A stretch of DNA of 56,019 nt from Acinetobacter brisouii (GTDB lineage Bacteria; Pseudomonadota; Gammaproteobacteria; Pseudomonadales; Moraxellaceae): the NCBI RefSeq assembly GCF_008993995.1, contig NZ_BKNN01000014.1, positions 1 through 56,019 of the forward strand, in the 5' to 3' direction. The translations under genes were made by a program, and so were the position numbers. The notes under the pieces were generated by a model. That model was not told where the DNA came from, made no database searches, and saw only the letters and a list, made by a program, of their open reading frames with translations. This document shows, piece after piece, positions 9,097-17,794 of this stretch (positions within the stretch are counted from its first letter, which is position 1; each line of letters starts with the position of its first letter).

Positions 9097-10284
9097 TTAG
9101 CGTGATAAGTATTTGGTCATATCCTCAATGCCTTTTAAAGTCATGGGATACATATGTTGTTCAAATGTCTGTTGAATTAAGCCGATGGTCTTGGTGTACG
9201 CCCAGTATCGTTGATCTTCTGGATTAAGCCATGCTGTTTTTTGAAAATGTTGCCGAATGCGCTGCAACCAGACCAGACCTGTTTCATCATTCATATATTC
9301 CACAGAGCCACCAATACTTTGCAGCTCGTAGGGTGCCATACTTGCATCGCCAACCAAAATTACCCGATAGTCTGCGCTGTATTTGTGCAGCAAATCCCAT
9401 GTCGAGATTTGGCTAGCACGACGGCGCTGATTATCTTTCCAAACATGGTCATAAATGCAGTTATGAAAGTAAAAATAGTCAAGATGCTTAAATTCTGTTT
9501 TTGCAGCACTAAACAAGGCTTCACATTGTTGAATATAACCATCCATAGAACCACCAACATCAAACAACATCAGGACTTTAACCCCATTACGGCGTTCAGG
9601 AACAAGCTGAACATCCAGCATGCCCTGTTTAGCAGTTGCTTGAATGGTGGCATGAATATCCAGTTCTTGGGCAATACCTTGTCGCGCAAAACGACGTAAA
9701 TAGCGCAGCGCCAATTGCATTTGTCGTGAAGTCAAATGCTGTTCATCATCAAGGTTTTTATATTGACGTTGCTCCCAGACTTTCACCGCAGCACGCTTAC
9801 GACTTGGCCCACCAATCCGAATGCCTGCGGGATGATCGCCATATGCACCAAAAGGTGATGTACCGCCCGTGCCAATCATTTTATTGCCGCCCTGATGCTT
9901 CTTATGCTGTTCTTTCAGACGTTGTTCGAGCTGTTGTAATAACACCGCAAGTGAATGGGCTTGTTGCAACTCGGCGCGTTGTTGCTCAGTCAAATTTTTT
10001 TCAAGCAACTCTAAATCAAACCACTCTTTCGGAAGCTGCTGTAATTTATTTAGAATATCTTCTTGGGAAAGGGGTTCTACTACATCCAAATAAGCTTTAA
10101 ATGCCAGATCAAATTTATCAAAGTAACGTTCATCTTTCACCATGAGCATACGAACCAGCAGATAAAATTGTTCAGCATCTGCAAAGACCAGTTGCTGCTC
10201 AATAGCTCGGTTTAAATCAAGTAGCTCTTGAGTCGTCACTGGAACGCCATATTTTCTTAAAGTATAAAATAGACGCACAAACAT
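9097..10284 (-). CDS. VWA domain (CoxE-like) protein
   Basis: A 395-residue protein with an N-terminal helical region and a C-terminal von Willebrand factor A domain. The metal-ion (MIDAS) motif is visible as LMLFDVGGSMDGY, a DxGxS type, at about residues 233-245. This layout matches the CoxE-like proteins that pair with MoxR AAA+ ATPases. Such pairs act as chaperone-like systems that insert metals or assemble complexes; the client here is unknown. It starts 12 bases after the moxR-type gene and is clearly in one operon with it. Confidence 0.88.
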   Translation of the reverse strand: MFVRLFYTLRKYGVPVTTQELLDLNRAIEQQLVFADAEQFYLLVRMLMVKDERYFDKFDLAFKAYLDVVEPLSQEDILNKLQQLPKEWFDLELLEKNLTEQQRAELQQAHSLAVLLQQLEQRLKEQHKKHQGGNKMIGTGGTSPFGAYGDHPAGIRIGGPSRKRAAVKVWEQRQYKNLDDEQHLTSRQMQLALRYLRRFARQGIAQELDIHATIQATAKQGMLDVQLVPERRNGVKVLMLFDVGGSMDGYIQQCEALFSAAKTEFKHLDYFYFHNCIYDHVWKDNQRRRASQISTWDLLHKYSADYRVILVGDASMAPYELQSIGGSVEYMNDETGLVWLQRIRQHFQKTAWLNPEDQRYWAYTKTIGLIQQTFEQHMYPMTLKGIEDMTKYLSR

Positions 10285-10296
10285 GACTTTACTCTT

Positions 10297-11139
10297 TTAA
10301 CGTCGTGTCATTAAAGCAAGACGTTGTAAAAGCTGCACGTCCTGTTCATTTTTAAGAAGTGCCCCGTACAAAGGAGGCAATTGATTAGACTCAAGGTGAA
10401 TTTCGGGTAAGTCTTCAGCCAAAATCAGCGCCAACCAATCAATCAGTTCAGATGTTGAAGGTGCTTTTTTAAGATTTGGAATTTCTCGAAGTTGATAGAA
10501 AACGTCCAATGCTTGGCTGAGAACCTGCTGAGAAATTTGTGGGAAATGCACATCGACAATTTGTCGCATGGTTTCAACATCAGGAAAGTCAATGTAATGA
10601 AAAAAACAACGACGCAAAAAGGCATTCGGTAGTTCTTTTTCATTATTTGAGGTAATAATGACGATTGGACGCTGTTTCGCATGAATGGTTTGATTGGTTT
10701 CATAGACATAAAATGACATTTTGTCTAATTCATGCAGCAAGTCATTTGGAAACTCGATGTCTGCTTTGTCGATCTCATCAATCAATAAAACACAGCGCTC
10801 AGGGCTGGTAAACGCTTCCCACAACTTTCCTGGCTTAATATAGTTTTGAATATCATAGACACGACCATCACCTAACTGGCTATCTCGCAAACGCGACACC
10901 GCATCGTATTCATATAAGCCCTGTTGCGCTTTGGTGGTCGACTTAATATGCCAAGTGATCAGCTTTAAGCCCATACTTGCAGCCACTTGTTCTGCAAGCA
11001 AGGTTTTGCCTGTACCTGGTTCGCCTTTGACAAGTAATGGTTTTTCTAAAGTGCACGCAGCATTGACTGCCAGTTTAAGTCCTTCAGTTGCAATATATTG
11101 CGATGTGCCTTGAAACTTTACTGCTGCTTTGTCCACCAT
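10297..11139 (-). CDS. MoxR-family AAA+ ATPase
   Basis: A 280-residue AAA+ ATPase with Walker A GEPGTGKTLLAEQ near residues 39-51, Walker B LLIDEIDKAD, sensor 1 (IVITSNNEKELP) and an arginine-finger region NAFLRRC. It belongs to the MoxR branch, which works with VWA proteins encoded next door, here at 9097-10284. I prefer ATG 11139 over an upstream in-frame TTG at 11145 because ACAGGGA is six bases before it. It lies in the cluster ycgL-membrane protein-moxR-VWA-trpB. Confidence 0.9.
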   Translation of the reverse strand: MVDKAAVKFQGTSQYIATEGLKLAVNAACTLEKPLLVKGEPGTGKTLLAEQVAASMGLKLITWHIKSTTKAQQGLYEYDAVSRLRDSQLGDGRVYDIQNYIKPGKLWEAFTSPERCVLLIDEIDKADIEFPNDLLHELDKMSFYVYETNQTIHAKQRPIVIITSNNEKELPNAFLRRCFFHYIDFPDVETMRQIVDVHFPQISQQVLSQALDVFYQLREIPNLKKAPSTSELIDWLALILAEDLPEIHLESNQLPPLYGALLKNEQDVQLLQRLALMTRR

Positions 11140-11156
11140 AAACAATCCCTGTAATG

Positions 11157-11543
11157 TTAAAGAGGAGTGGTTTTTTTAGCTGGCTTTGGCTTATGTTGTA
11201 AGAACTTCAACCAGAAAAAGCCAACAACGCCACCTAAACCAATAACAAATAAGATGTTAGCCAAATTTACCCAAATCAGATTATGCTCATGCGTCAATAT
11301 GCCAAATAACAACCCAAAGACAGCGGGAGCAATTGCTGCATTATTACCATCGGAAATATTAGGCGTCACCAAAAAGGCAAATGCAATCCATGTTGAAATT
11401 GCACAGAATTGTGGATAAGGCTTGGTCATTGAATACCAACACAGCAGAACTAAAATTGCACCCACCACATAAACACTCACTGCAATTATATTTTCAGGAA
11501 CTACATCGAGTAATGCTGTCAGTTGATGCAATAGATTGTCCAT
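11157..11543 (-). CDS. Hypothetical multi-pass membrane protein
   Basis: A 128-residue protein with about four hydrophobic segments (roughly residues 18-38, 46-62, 70-84 and 90-112) and a basic C-terminal tail rich in lysine and proline (KPKPAKK). No family is recognised. It sits 17 bases before the MoxR gene and 2 bases after ycgL, so it is co-transcribed. It might be a membrane partner of the MoxR-VWA pair; this is inferred from context only. Confidence 0.7.
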   Translation of the reverse strand: MDNLLHQLTALLDVVPENIIAVSVYVVGAILVLLCWYSMTKPYPQFCAISTWIAFAFLVTPNISDGNNAAIAPAVFGLLFGILTHEHNLIWVNLANILFVIGLGGVVGFFWLKFLQHKPKPAKKTTPL

Positions 11544-11545
11544 GC

Positions 11546-11851
11546 TTAAGCTCCTCGCAAACCTTCAGGTGCAACTGCATTTGGATTAATCAGACCTTCA
11601 GGCGGAACTTGAATAAAGAAACCTTTCGTCTGTAGCGAATCCATCACATGTAAGACATTGGCACGTGCCAACTTACGCGTTTCACTCAGCTCTAAATGCA
11701 TGACAAATGTGGCACGTCCAAATGCTGTACGCAACATTTCTGGCACATCAGCGAAGGGATCTTCATGCGCTTGTTCTGCGTTTTGACGCGCAACATACAA
11801 ATACATTTCATCTTTCTTGCTTGAGCGATAAATATCACAATGCACAACCAT
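11546..11851 (-). CDS. ycgL: YcgL-domain protein
   Basis: A 101-residue protein of the small YcgL family. Recognisable pieces are [16 protein letters not shown] at the N-terminus, [19 protein letters not shown] in the middle and [15 protein letters not shown] near the end. The function of YcgL is unproven. In Pseudomonas and relatives the gene lies next to rnd, as it does here (108 bases downstream of rnd), which hints at an RNA-related role. A GTG two codons into the ORF is an alternative start. Confidence 0.9.
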   Translation of the reverse strand: MVVHCDIYRSSKKDEMYLYVARQNAEQAHEDPFADVPEMLRTAFGRATFVMHLELSETRKLARANVLHVMDSLQTKGFFIQVPPEGLINPNAVAPEGLRGA

Positions 11852-11958
11852 AACCCAGCACTCTTATCATACAAAAATAATAATATAAAAAAATCCTGAC
11901 CATACACATCAAACATCATTGACGTATGAGTCAGGAAATATTGTATAGGAATTACAGA

Positions 11959-13101
11959 TTATTGGCGAACTTTCATCTGTTCTGCAAGATTTTCCTGATC
12001 TTGCTGCAAAATCTCAAGCAATGGCTGCGTGAGTATTTCATAACGCCAACCCATTAAATAATTTGATAATTTATAATTTTTTTTCGGTAAAACACTATAT
12101 TGATAAATTTCATTCAACCATTTTTTACGCATTAACACCGCATGTGGAATACCTGTTTCAGCAACAACACGATCAATAATCAAATCCACTTGTTCGGCAA
12201 CATCTTTTGATACATGTTTAACAGGGCGAGGGATACAAGCAGGCCAAAATTCTTTTTCGGGCAAATACTTCAACAAATCTAAAATCAGCTTGCCATATTC
12301 ACGAATGACATTCGGGCGAATATTTTTAATGTTAGAGAGCTGAAAATGATTACGTGGATTTTTCTCAACCAAGTCAATCATCGTTGCATTTTTCAGCAAA
12401 AAGCTTCGTGGAATATTGAGACTTTTTGCAAACTGTTCCCGCCAAATACTGAGTTGCTGTAACTGCATCAATTGACGACGTGAATGTCGATAATTACCGA
12501 CATCCATATATAAAAGTTCTGTCGGGGTTTGCTGTGCAATCTCTTCGGTGAGATGTTGACAATCTTCAAGCACAAATGCGAGCAATCCTTTTGCTTGAAG
12601 CTGTTGCTTTAGCTTGTCAGCCAATTGATTTAAATAAATCACATCGTTTGCTGCATAGCACAATTGTTTGTCAGATAAAGGTCGAGCCAACCAATCCGAA
12701 CGAGTTTGATCTTTTTCAATCTCAATATCCATAATCTGCTTTAAGCTATTTTGATAGCTAACTTGCAGACCATGCCCTAAAAAAGACATGGCAATTTGAG
12801 TATCAAAAACATTATTGAGTTGGCGAGTCTGAGCATAATGATAAATTAAATCAATATCCTCACCGCAAGCATGAAAGATATTTTGCTGAGCAGTGGCAAG
12901 TTTTTTCCAAAATGGGTCTAAATCTAAATTTACGCCATCGAGCAAATAGGTTTGCTCTGAAACATTAATTTGAAAAACGCCAAGTTTTGGCCACAACGTA
13001 TCAACCTTGATAAATTCACTATCGAGTGCATAAACGGCACTGTTGTCCATGGCAGCCAAGACCATGTCAAGTTCTGGTTGATCCTGAATAAAATGATACA
13101 T
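11959..13101 (-). CDS. rnd: Ribonuclease D
   Basis: RNase D (380 aa) is a 3'-5' exonuclease that trims tRNA precursors and other stable RNAs. The DEDD exonuclease domain is at the N-terminus: YALDSEFIKVDTLWPKL carries the first D and E, CGEDIDLIYHY the next acid, and LCYAANDVIYLNQLAD the last motif. An HRDC domain follows at about residues 205-285 (SIWREQFAKSLNIPRSFLLKNATMI begins it). Length fits the family. The RBS is weak (AAGA). Confidence 0.93.
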   Translation of the reverse strand: MYHFIQDQPELDMVLAAMDNSAVYALDSEFIKVDTLWPKLGVFQINVSEQTYLLDGVNLDLDPFWKKLATAQQNIFHACGEDIDLIYHYAQTRQLNNVFDTQIAMSFLGHGLQVSYQNSLKQIMDIEIEKDQTRSDWLARPLSDKQLCYAANDVIYLNQLADKLKQQLQAKGLLAFVLEDCQHLTEEIAQQTPTELLYMDVGNYRHSRRQLMQLQQLSIWREQFAKSLNIPRSFLLKNATMIDLVEKNPRNHFQLSNIKNIRPNVIREYGKLILDLLKYLPEKEFWPACIPRPVKHVSKDVAEQVDLIIDRVVAETGIPHAVLMRKKWLNEIYQYSVLPKKNYKLSNYLMGWRYEILTQPLLEILQQDQENLAEQMKVRQ

Positions 13102-13321
13102 ATTCTTGCAAAATGCTCTATACGCAACCTAAAGGGGAGAAAATTAACACTAATTTTCAGTTATCTTACCCGATGAACAAGAAATCTGTCGATTGCGATA
13201 ATTGTCAACAATTTAAAAACTTGATAGGTATTGTTATATGTTTAACTGTACAAAGAAAGGGATTTTCTTGAATTTTTATATTTTTTATTTATTTCAGATC
13301 GTTAAAATTAAACTTACACAT

Positions 13322-13356
13322 AAAAAAACCACTCAGAACCCATATGCTTGAATGGT
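13322..13356 (-). terminator. Terminator downstream of recR
   Basis: On the minus strand an 8-bp stem with one wobble pair (ACCATTCA / TGAGTGGT) is followed by a run of seven T, 8 bases past the recR stop. Confidence 0.65.
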
Positions 13357-13364
13357 CATTCAGA

Positions 13365-13961
13365 TTATTTCAACTGCATGCGATGATGGAGCGCTTGGCT
13401 GAGAGTATGACTATCGACATATTCCAATTCACCGCCTTGTGGCACACCTTGGGCAATTCGGGTCATTTTTACAGTTAAATTTTTGCTCGCTTCCAAAATA
13501 TAATGGGCGGTTGCCTGACCTTCAATGGTTGCATTGGTCGCTAGAATGACTTCTTGGACTTGCCCTTGTTTTAGCCGTTCTATCAAAGCTGGAATGCCAA
13601 TTTCCTCAGGCCCAATGCCATCAAGTGGTGATAAATGCCCACCTAAAACATAGTATTTACCTTGAAAACCCGCGCTTTGTTCAATCGCCATTACATCAGC
13701 AGGAGATTCCACCACACAAAGTACGCTGTCATCACGGCGTGGCGAAGTACAAATTTCACAGACTTCATCTTCACTTAATGAGTGACAGACCCGACAACTT
13801 TGAATGTGGGTCGCTGCTTCATGCAAGGCATGGGCAAGTTGAAACGCACCTTCACGGTTTTTCATGACAAGATGCAACGCCATGCGCTGAGCCGACTTCG
13901 GCCCAACGCTTGGCAAGGTGCGTAATGCCTGAACAAGTTGTTCAAAACGAGGACTAAACAC
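13365..13961 (-). CDS. recR: Recombination mediator protein RecR
   Basis: RecR (198 aa) works with RecF and RecO to load RecA on gapped DNA. An N-terminal helix-hairpin-helix ([16 protein letters not shown]), a four-cysteine zinc motif (CRVC and CEIC, about residues 56-71), a Toprim domain ([12 protein letters not shown]) and a C-terminal ALHHRMQL are all present. It lies 12 bases after ybaB, the usual pairing. Here metZ, not dnaX, is upstream of that pair. Confidence 0.96.
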   Translation of the reverse strand: MFSPRFEQLVQALRTLPSVGPKSAQRMALHLVMKNREGAFQLAHALHEAATHIQSCRVCHSLSEDEVCEICTSPRRDDSVLCVVESPADVMAIEQSAGFQGKYYVLGGHLSPLDGIGPEEIGIPALIERLKQGQVQEVILATNATIEGQATAHYILEASKNLTVKMTRIAQGVPQGGELEYVDSHTLSQALHHRMQLK

Positions 13962-13973
13962 CGAATAATGACC

Positions 13974-14303
13974 TTAGAACAAACCAGATAAGCCTGGTGG
14001 CAAGCCTGTACCTGCATTTGCAGCTTTCATTTTGTCTTCTGAAATTGCTTCTGCTTGACGTGCTGCATCGTTCATTGCTGCTGCAATCAAGTCTTCAATC
14101 ATATCCGCATCGTCTTGTAACAACTCTGGATTGATTTCAATACGTTTAACCACATGACGGCAAGTCATGGTCACTTTCACAAGACCACCACCCGCTTCAG
14201 CATGCACTTCAGTTTGCGCTAGCTCTTCTTTGGCTTTTTTAATATTGCTTTCCATATCTTTTTGCATGCGCTGGGCTTGCTGCATCAGCATATTAATATT
14301 CAT
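13974..14303 (-). CDS. ybaB: YbaB/EbfC nucleoid-associated protein
   Basis: A 109-residue DNA-binding protein that forms a dimeric pincer on DNA. It has the typical [18 protein letters not shown] start, a [10 protein letters not shown] strand segment and the [10 protein letters not shown] helix, with a glycine- and leucine-rich tail ([10 protein letters not shown]). It is partnered with recR (12-base gap) as in most bacteria and is preceded by metZ with a 15-base gap, so the three probably share a transcript. Confidence 0.95.
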   Translation of the reverse strand: MNINMLMQQAQRMQKDMESNIKKAKEELAQTEVHAEAGGGLVKVTMTCRHVVKRIEINPELLQDDADMIEDLIAAAMNDAARQAEAISEDKMKAANAGTGLPPGLSGLF

Positions 14304-14318
14304 CTGTTGACTCCCAAA

Positions 14319-15506
14319 TTAAATCAGATCAAGACCACGAGAAAGGTCGGCAATAATATCATGAATATCTTCCAAACCAACCGATACACGAATTAGACCT
14401 TCACGAATGCCTGCTGCTGCTTTCGCTGCATCGGACAATTTACCATGTGTAGTGGTTGCTGGATGGGTAATGGTTGATTTTGCATCACCTAGGTTACCTG
14501 TAATTGAAATGAATTGCGTGCTATCAATCACTTTCCACGCAGCCTCACGACCACCTTTCACTTCAAATGACACAATACCACCAAAACCTGATTGCTGTTT
14601 GGCAGCCAACTCATGTCCGACATGTTCAGGTAAACCCGCGTAGTAAACTTTTTCAACTTTGTCATGCTGATTCAGCCATTCCGCCAATTTTTGCGCACCT
14701 TCACAGTGAGCTTTCATACGCAAACGTAAAGTTTCTAGACCTTTTAAGAACACCCAAGCGTTGAATGGGCTCATTGATGGACCAAGTGTACGCACCACAC
14801 CAAAAACTTCTTCAAGCAATTGATGGCTACCGACTACAGCACCACCTAAGGCACGTCCCTGACCATCGATATATTTGGTTGCCGAGTAAATCACAAGGTC
14901 AGCACCAAATTTAATTGGCTGTTGCAATGCTGGTGTACAGAAGCTGTTATCAATGGCTAACAAAGCACCATGTGCATGTGCCAAATCAGACAATACCTGA
15001 ATATCTGCAATTTCAGCCAACGGATTTGATGGAGATTCAACAAAGAATAATTTAGTTTCTGGACGAATCGCATCTTGCCATGCTTGCAAATTGGTCAAAT
15101 CCACAAAATCGACAGCAACGCCAAATTTACCAATATATTTTTCAAACAAGCTGACGGTAGAACCAAATACAGCACGCGAGCAAATGACATGATCGCCTGC
15201 TTTTAAGTACGCCATCGCAATCGCCAAGATTGCTCCCATACCTGAACCTGTTGCGACTGCACGTTCTGCACCATCTAAAGCTGCCAAACGTTTTTCAAAC
15301 ATGGCAACTGTTGGATTAGTAAAACGTGAGTAGATATTACCTGGCTCTTTTCCAGAAAATTTTGCAGCAGCTTCAGCAGCATTGGCATATACAAAAGATG
15401 AAGTCAGAAAAATCGGTTCACTGTGTTCACCTTCAAAACTGCGTGTGTGACCTGTACGAATGGCTAAAGTATCAAGTTGGTATTGGGTATCGTCGTGCTG
15501 GCTCAT
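14319..15506 (-). CDS. metZ: O-succinylhomoserine sulfhydrylase
   Basis: MetZ (395 aa) is a PLP enzyme of the Cys/Met metabolism family that makes homocysteine directly from O-succinylhomoserine and sulfide. Motifs seen: YSRFTNPTV, the ATGSGMGAI PLP-phosphate region, FVESPSNP, and the PLP lysine in YSATKYIDGQG (Lys211). The GQGRALGG motif after the lysine is typical of MetZ rather than MetB or MetC. It appears to head an operon with ybaB and recR. No SAM riboswitch is visible upstream. Confidence 0.93.
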   Translation of the reverse strand: MSQHDDTQYQLDTLAIRTGHTRSFEGEHSEPIFLTSSFVYANAAEAAAKFSGKEPGNIYSRFTNPTVAMFEKRLAALDGAERAVATGSGMGAILAIAMAYLKAGDHVICSRAVFGSTVSLFEKYIGKFGVAVDFVDLTNLQAWQDAIRPETKLFFVESPSNPLAEIADIQVLSDLAHAHGALLAIDNSFCTPALQQPIKFGADLVIYSATKYIDGQGRALGGAVVGSHQLLEEVFGVVRTLGPSMSPFNAWVFLKGLETLRLRMKAHCEGAQKLAEWLNQHDKVEKVYYAGLPEHVGHELAAKQQSGFGGIVSFEVKGGREAAWKVIDSTQFISITGNLGDAKSTITHPATTTHGKLSDAAKAAAGIREGLIRVSVGLEDIHDIIADLSRGLDLI

Positions 15507-15839
15507 TGAGTTCTACTCTTATATAACGCTATGCATTGAATCAAAACTGCCAACATTTTGAGCGTCTTATAGCCAGTCGGTCAAGGTAAAATATTTCATG
15601 TTAGGGCGATTTGTATGCATTTTTTGAGCTATTGTTAAGTCGGCAGGTATGATAATTCAACCTCGATGCTCAGCCTTTGAATAGAATTCCATCACTTGTT
15701 CAAAAGTATAGCCTTTGTTTACATTGCCGATCAGACAAAAATTCGTTATACCAATACAGGTCAATCTCTATTTTAAAGTCAACTAATATTGGCATAGTGC
15801 TTGCTTTAAAGCTCCCATCCATATTATCAAGGATTTATT
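15507..15839. other. Intergenic region between divergent metZ and dehydrogenase genes
   Basis: This 333-base gap must contain both promoters. It also contains possible decayed coding sequence on the minus strand (see the pseudogene entry). I see no RNA gene or strong hairpin. Confidence 0.6.
15567..15822 (-). pseudogene. Possible decayed small gene
   Basis: Read on the minus strand, three short stretches look protein-like. A 40-codon frame from ATG 15822 includes FKIEIDLYWYNEFLSD. A different frame then reads GYTFEQVMEFYSKAEHRG up to a TGA at 15657-15659. In that same frame IIIPADLTIAQKMHTN continues to TDWL and a TAA at 15567-15569. One frameshift and one nonsense codon would join them. No family is recognised and chance cannot be excluded. 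Confidence 0.3.
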
Positions 15840-16715
15840 ATGACCATCTCCTCTGTTGCATTTCTTGGTTTAGGTGCTATGGGCTACCGTATGGCAGCAC
15901 ATTTACCGAAACACTTTGAGCAGGTTTTCGTTTGGAATCGTACAGAAGAAAAAGCCAAACAACATGCCCAAGAATATGCAACACAAGCCGTTTCTTTAGA
16001 ACAGGCTGTACAAGCAGACATCATTTTTTCTTGTTTACCAACCAGCCAAGATGTTGAAGATCTGATTGCAACTGTAACCATCAAATCAGGTGCAATCTGG
16101 GTGGACTGCACGAGTGGCGTTCCCGCTAGCGCACAAAAACTGGCTGAACGCTTAAAAGCACAAGGTGTGGATTATTTAGATGCACCTGTCAGTGGACAAA
16201 CCATTGGTGCTGAAAATGCCACTTTAACCGTAATGGTGGGTGGCGATACGGCAGCATTTGAACGTGCCTTACCTGCTATGCAAGCTGTAGGAAAATTGAT
16301 TAAGCACGTTGGAGAATCTGGTGCTGGCTTTGCAGTTAAAGCGGTCAACAATATGTTAATGGCGGTACATCTATGCGCAGCTTGTGAAGGTGCAACAACG
16401 CTGAAAGCTCACGGTGTCAATCTTACAGAAGCCTTTGAATGTATTAATGCCTCAAGTGGTCAAAGTACCGTGACTAGCAGCATTTTACCAAATCGGATTT
16501 TTAACCGCAGTTTCCCACTGACCTTTGCTTTACCTTTACTGGCAAAAGATACTGGTATTGCGCTAGACCTTGTACGTGAAGCAAAACTTGCAGCACCTGT
16601 CATTGGTCTCTCTCAAAATCTGATTCAGGCTGCAAATGCCCTTGTTGATGCTGACAGCGACTTTTCAACTGTCGCAAAAATGTATGAATCATGGAGCAAG
16701 ATTACAATTAAGTAA
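15840..16715 (+). CDS. NAD(P)-dependent beta-hydroxyacid dehydrogenase family oxidoreductase
   Basis: A 291-residue member of the 3-hydroxyisobutyrate / tartronate semialdehyde reductase family. The N-terminal Rossmann fold has FLGLGAMGYRMA. The substrate-binding signature DAPVSGQTIGAENATL lies near residues 116-131. The catalytic lysine region is GAGFAVKAVNNML. The C-terminal helical domain is intact. The precise substrate is uncertain; hydroxyisobutyrate or a related short hydroxyacid is likely. AAGGATTTATT precedes the ATG. It is divergent from metZ and apparently monocistronic. Confidence 0.88.
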   Translation: MTISSVAFLGLGAMGYRMAAHLPKHFEQVFVWNRTEEKAKQHAQEYATQAVSLEQAVQADIIFSCLPTSQDVEDLIATVTIKSGAIWVDCTSGVPASAQKLAERLKAQGVDYLDAPVSGQTIGAENATLTVMVGGDTAAFERALPAMQAVGKLIKHVGESGAGFAVKAVNNMLMAVHLCAACEGATTLKAHGVNLTEAFECINASSGQSTVTSSILPNRIFNRSFPLTFALPLLAKDTGIALDLVREAKLAAPVIGLSQNLIQAANALVDADSDFSTVAKMYESWSKITIK

Positions 16716-16794
16716 TCTTTAGACATTGCAATTCAACGCGACTGTATCCATATAATGTGTATCCACACATATCGTTACAAATAAGGAATCGCTC

Positions 16795-17061
16795 ATGAAG
16801 AAGTTTTCAGTTGCGCTGATTGCAGGGTTTGCAGGATTGATCAGCATCAATGCGCTCGCTGCCTCTGAGCAAGAATGTCAAAAACTTAAAGATGACTATA
16901 ATTTAATTTATGCATCTAAAGGCTATTGTTTTAGTGACCCTGAAGCCAAAGCGCAGTATGGCAATGACAACTGTCATACCACTAAACCAAAATTTTCTGA
17001 AAAAGAGCAACAAAAACTTGACCAAATCAAAGCTCGTCAGAAAGAATTAAGCTGTAAATAA
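16795..17061 (+). CDS. Small periplasmic YARHG-like protein
   Basis: An 88-residue precursor with a clear signal peptide (cut after ALA, about residue 22). The mature part has YNLIYASKGYCFSDPEAKAQYG, resembling the YARHG domain pattern (IYARHG then F-x-DPE), followed by a KFSEKEQQKLDQIKAR helix. Four cysteines suggest disulfides in the periplasm. AAGGAATC supports the start. A TATAAT-like -10 lies at 16751-16756. Function unknown. The HIT gene follows by 25 bases. Confidence 0.75.
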   Translation: MKKFSVALIAGFAGLISINALAASEQECQKLKDDYNLIYASKGYCFSDPEAKAQYGNDNCHTTKPKFSEKEQQKLDQIKARQKELSCK

Positions 17062-17086
17062 ATTCAGCCAATCAAGGAAATCCGTT

Positions 17087-17503
17087 ATGGCATACAATGA
17101 CCAAAATATTTTTGCAAAAATTTTACGCAGTGAAATCCCAGCCATTAAAGTCTATGAAGATGAACGCGTACTTGCATTTATGGACATTATGCCTCAAGCC
17201 GATGGTCATACTTTAGTCATTCCAAAAGCACAAGCGGTGACTTTACTGGACTTAACTGCTGAAGATGCAGCCTATACCATTCAGATCGTACAAAAAGTTG
17301 CACGTGCTATTGAAAAAGCACTTGATGCTCAAGGCATTGTCCTTATGCAACTTTCAGGTGAAGCCGCAGGTCAAACTGTACCGCATATTCACTTTCATTT
17401 GATTCCAAGTTCAGTACATAAACTGGGTCGCCATGCAGCCGAAATAGGGGATCAAGAGAAAATCAAAGGTTTAGCAGAAAAGATTAAAGCCGCACTTGTA
17501 TAG
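17087..17503 (+). CDS. HIT family protein (HinT-like hydrolase)
   Basis: A 138-residue histidine-triad nucleotide-binding protein. The triad HIHFHLIP is at residues about 100-107 (PHIHFHLI), preceded by the canonical NIFAKILRSEIPA and DIMPQADGHTLVIPK motifs. Family members hydrolyse AMP-lysine or similar purine nucleoside phosphoramidates in the cytoplasm. AAGGAAATCCG precedes the ATG. It probably shares a transcript with the YARHG-like gene and is closed by a strong terminator. Confidence 0.93.
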   Translation: MAYNDQNIFAKILRSEIPAIKVYEDERVLAFMDIMPQADGHTLVIPKAQAVTLLDLTAEDAAYTIQIVQKVARAIEKALDAQGIVLMQLSGEAAGQTVPHIHFHLIPSSVHKLGRHAAEIGDQEKIKGLAEKIKAALV

Positions 17504-17546
17504 AGCAAAGGAGCAATTGCTCCACTGCTGACCCACACATATCATA

Positions 17547-17573
17547 AGAAGAGCCTCAACTGAGGCTCTTCTT
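17547..17573 (+). terminator. Terminator after the HIT gene
   Basis: Perfect 12- to 13-bp stem AAGAAGAGCCTCA / TGAGGCTCTTCTT followed by GTTTTTG. Confidence 0.88.
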
Positions 17574-17633
17574 GTTTTTGCCGATTTTTATTCGTCATAC
17601 ACAATAATCTCAAAAGCTTTCTTTCAAATAGAT

Positions 17634-17750
17634 TCACCTGAATAATCCGAAGTAAGCTTTGAAAAATAGTTCAACTTTCCAACGATCTTTATAAATTACT
17701 GCAATGGTAGATGCTGCCAAGTAAAAATTATTAAACTCATCAAAGTGACC
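17634..17750 (-). pseudogene. IS4-family transposase remnant
   Basis: Reading the minus strand from 17750 to a TGA at 17634 gives 38 residues containing STIAVIYKDRWKVELFFK. This fits the C-terminal core of IS4-family DDE transposases, where Y-x2-R-x3-E-x6-K carries the third catalytic acid. Y, R and E are present but the final K is replaced and the frame stops soon after, so the copy is broken. No start, no other catalytic acid and no clear terminal repeats are seen nearby. It is a small fossil of an insertion sequence between the HIT and GST genes. Confidence 0.7.
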
Positions 17751-17754
17751 CAAT

Positions 17755-17782
17755 AAAAAAGGATTCCAAAGAATCCTTTTTT
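17755..17782 (-). terminator. Terminator downstream of gst
   Basis: Stem AAAAAAGGATTC / GAATCCTTTTTT with a CAAA loop, 13 bases past the GST stop on the minus strand. It is symmetric and could act both ways. Confidence 0.88.
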
Positions 17783-17794
17783 ATCAATTGCCCA

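Noticed and set aside
9211-10100. Two long plus-strand ORFs (162 and 154 codons) opposite the VWA gene
   Set aside because: They lie entirely antisense to a conserved protein, with unusual composition and no motif.
13173-13274. 33-codon plus-strand frame (MNKKSVDCDN start) between rnd and recR
   Set aside because: No RBS, no motif and AT-rich context; probably chance.
15677-15919. 80-codon plus-strand ORF before the dehydrogenase gene
   Set aside because: It overlaps the confirmed start and Rossmann motif of that gene in another frame; composition looks random.
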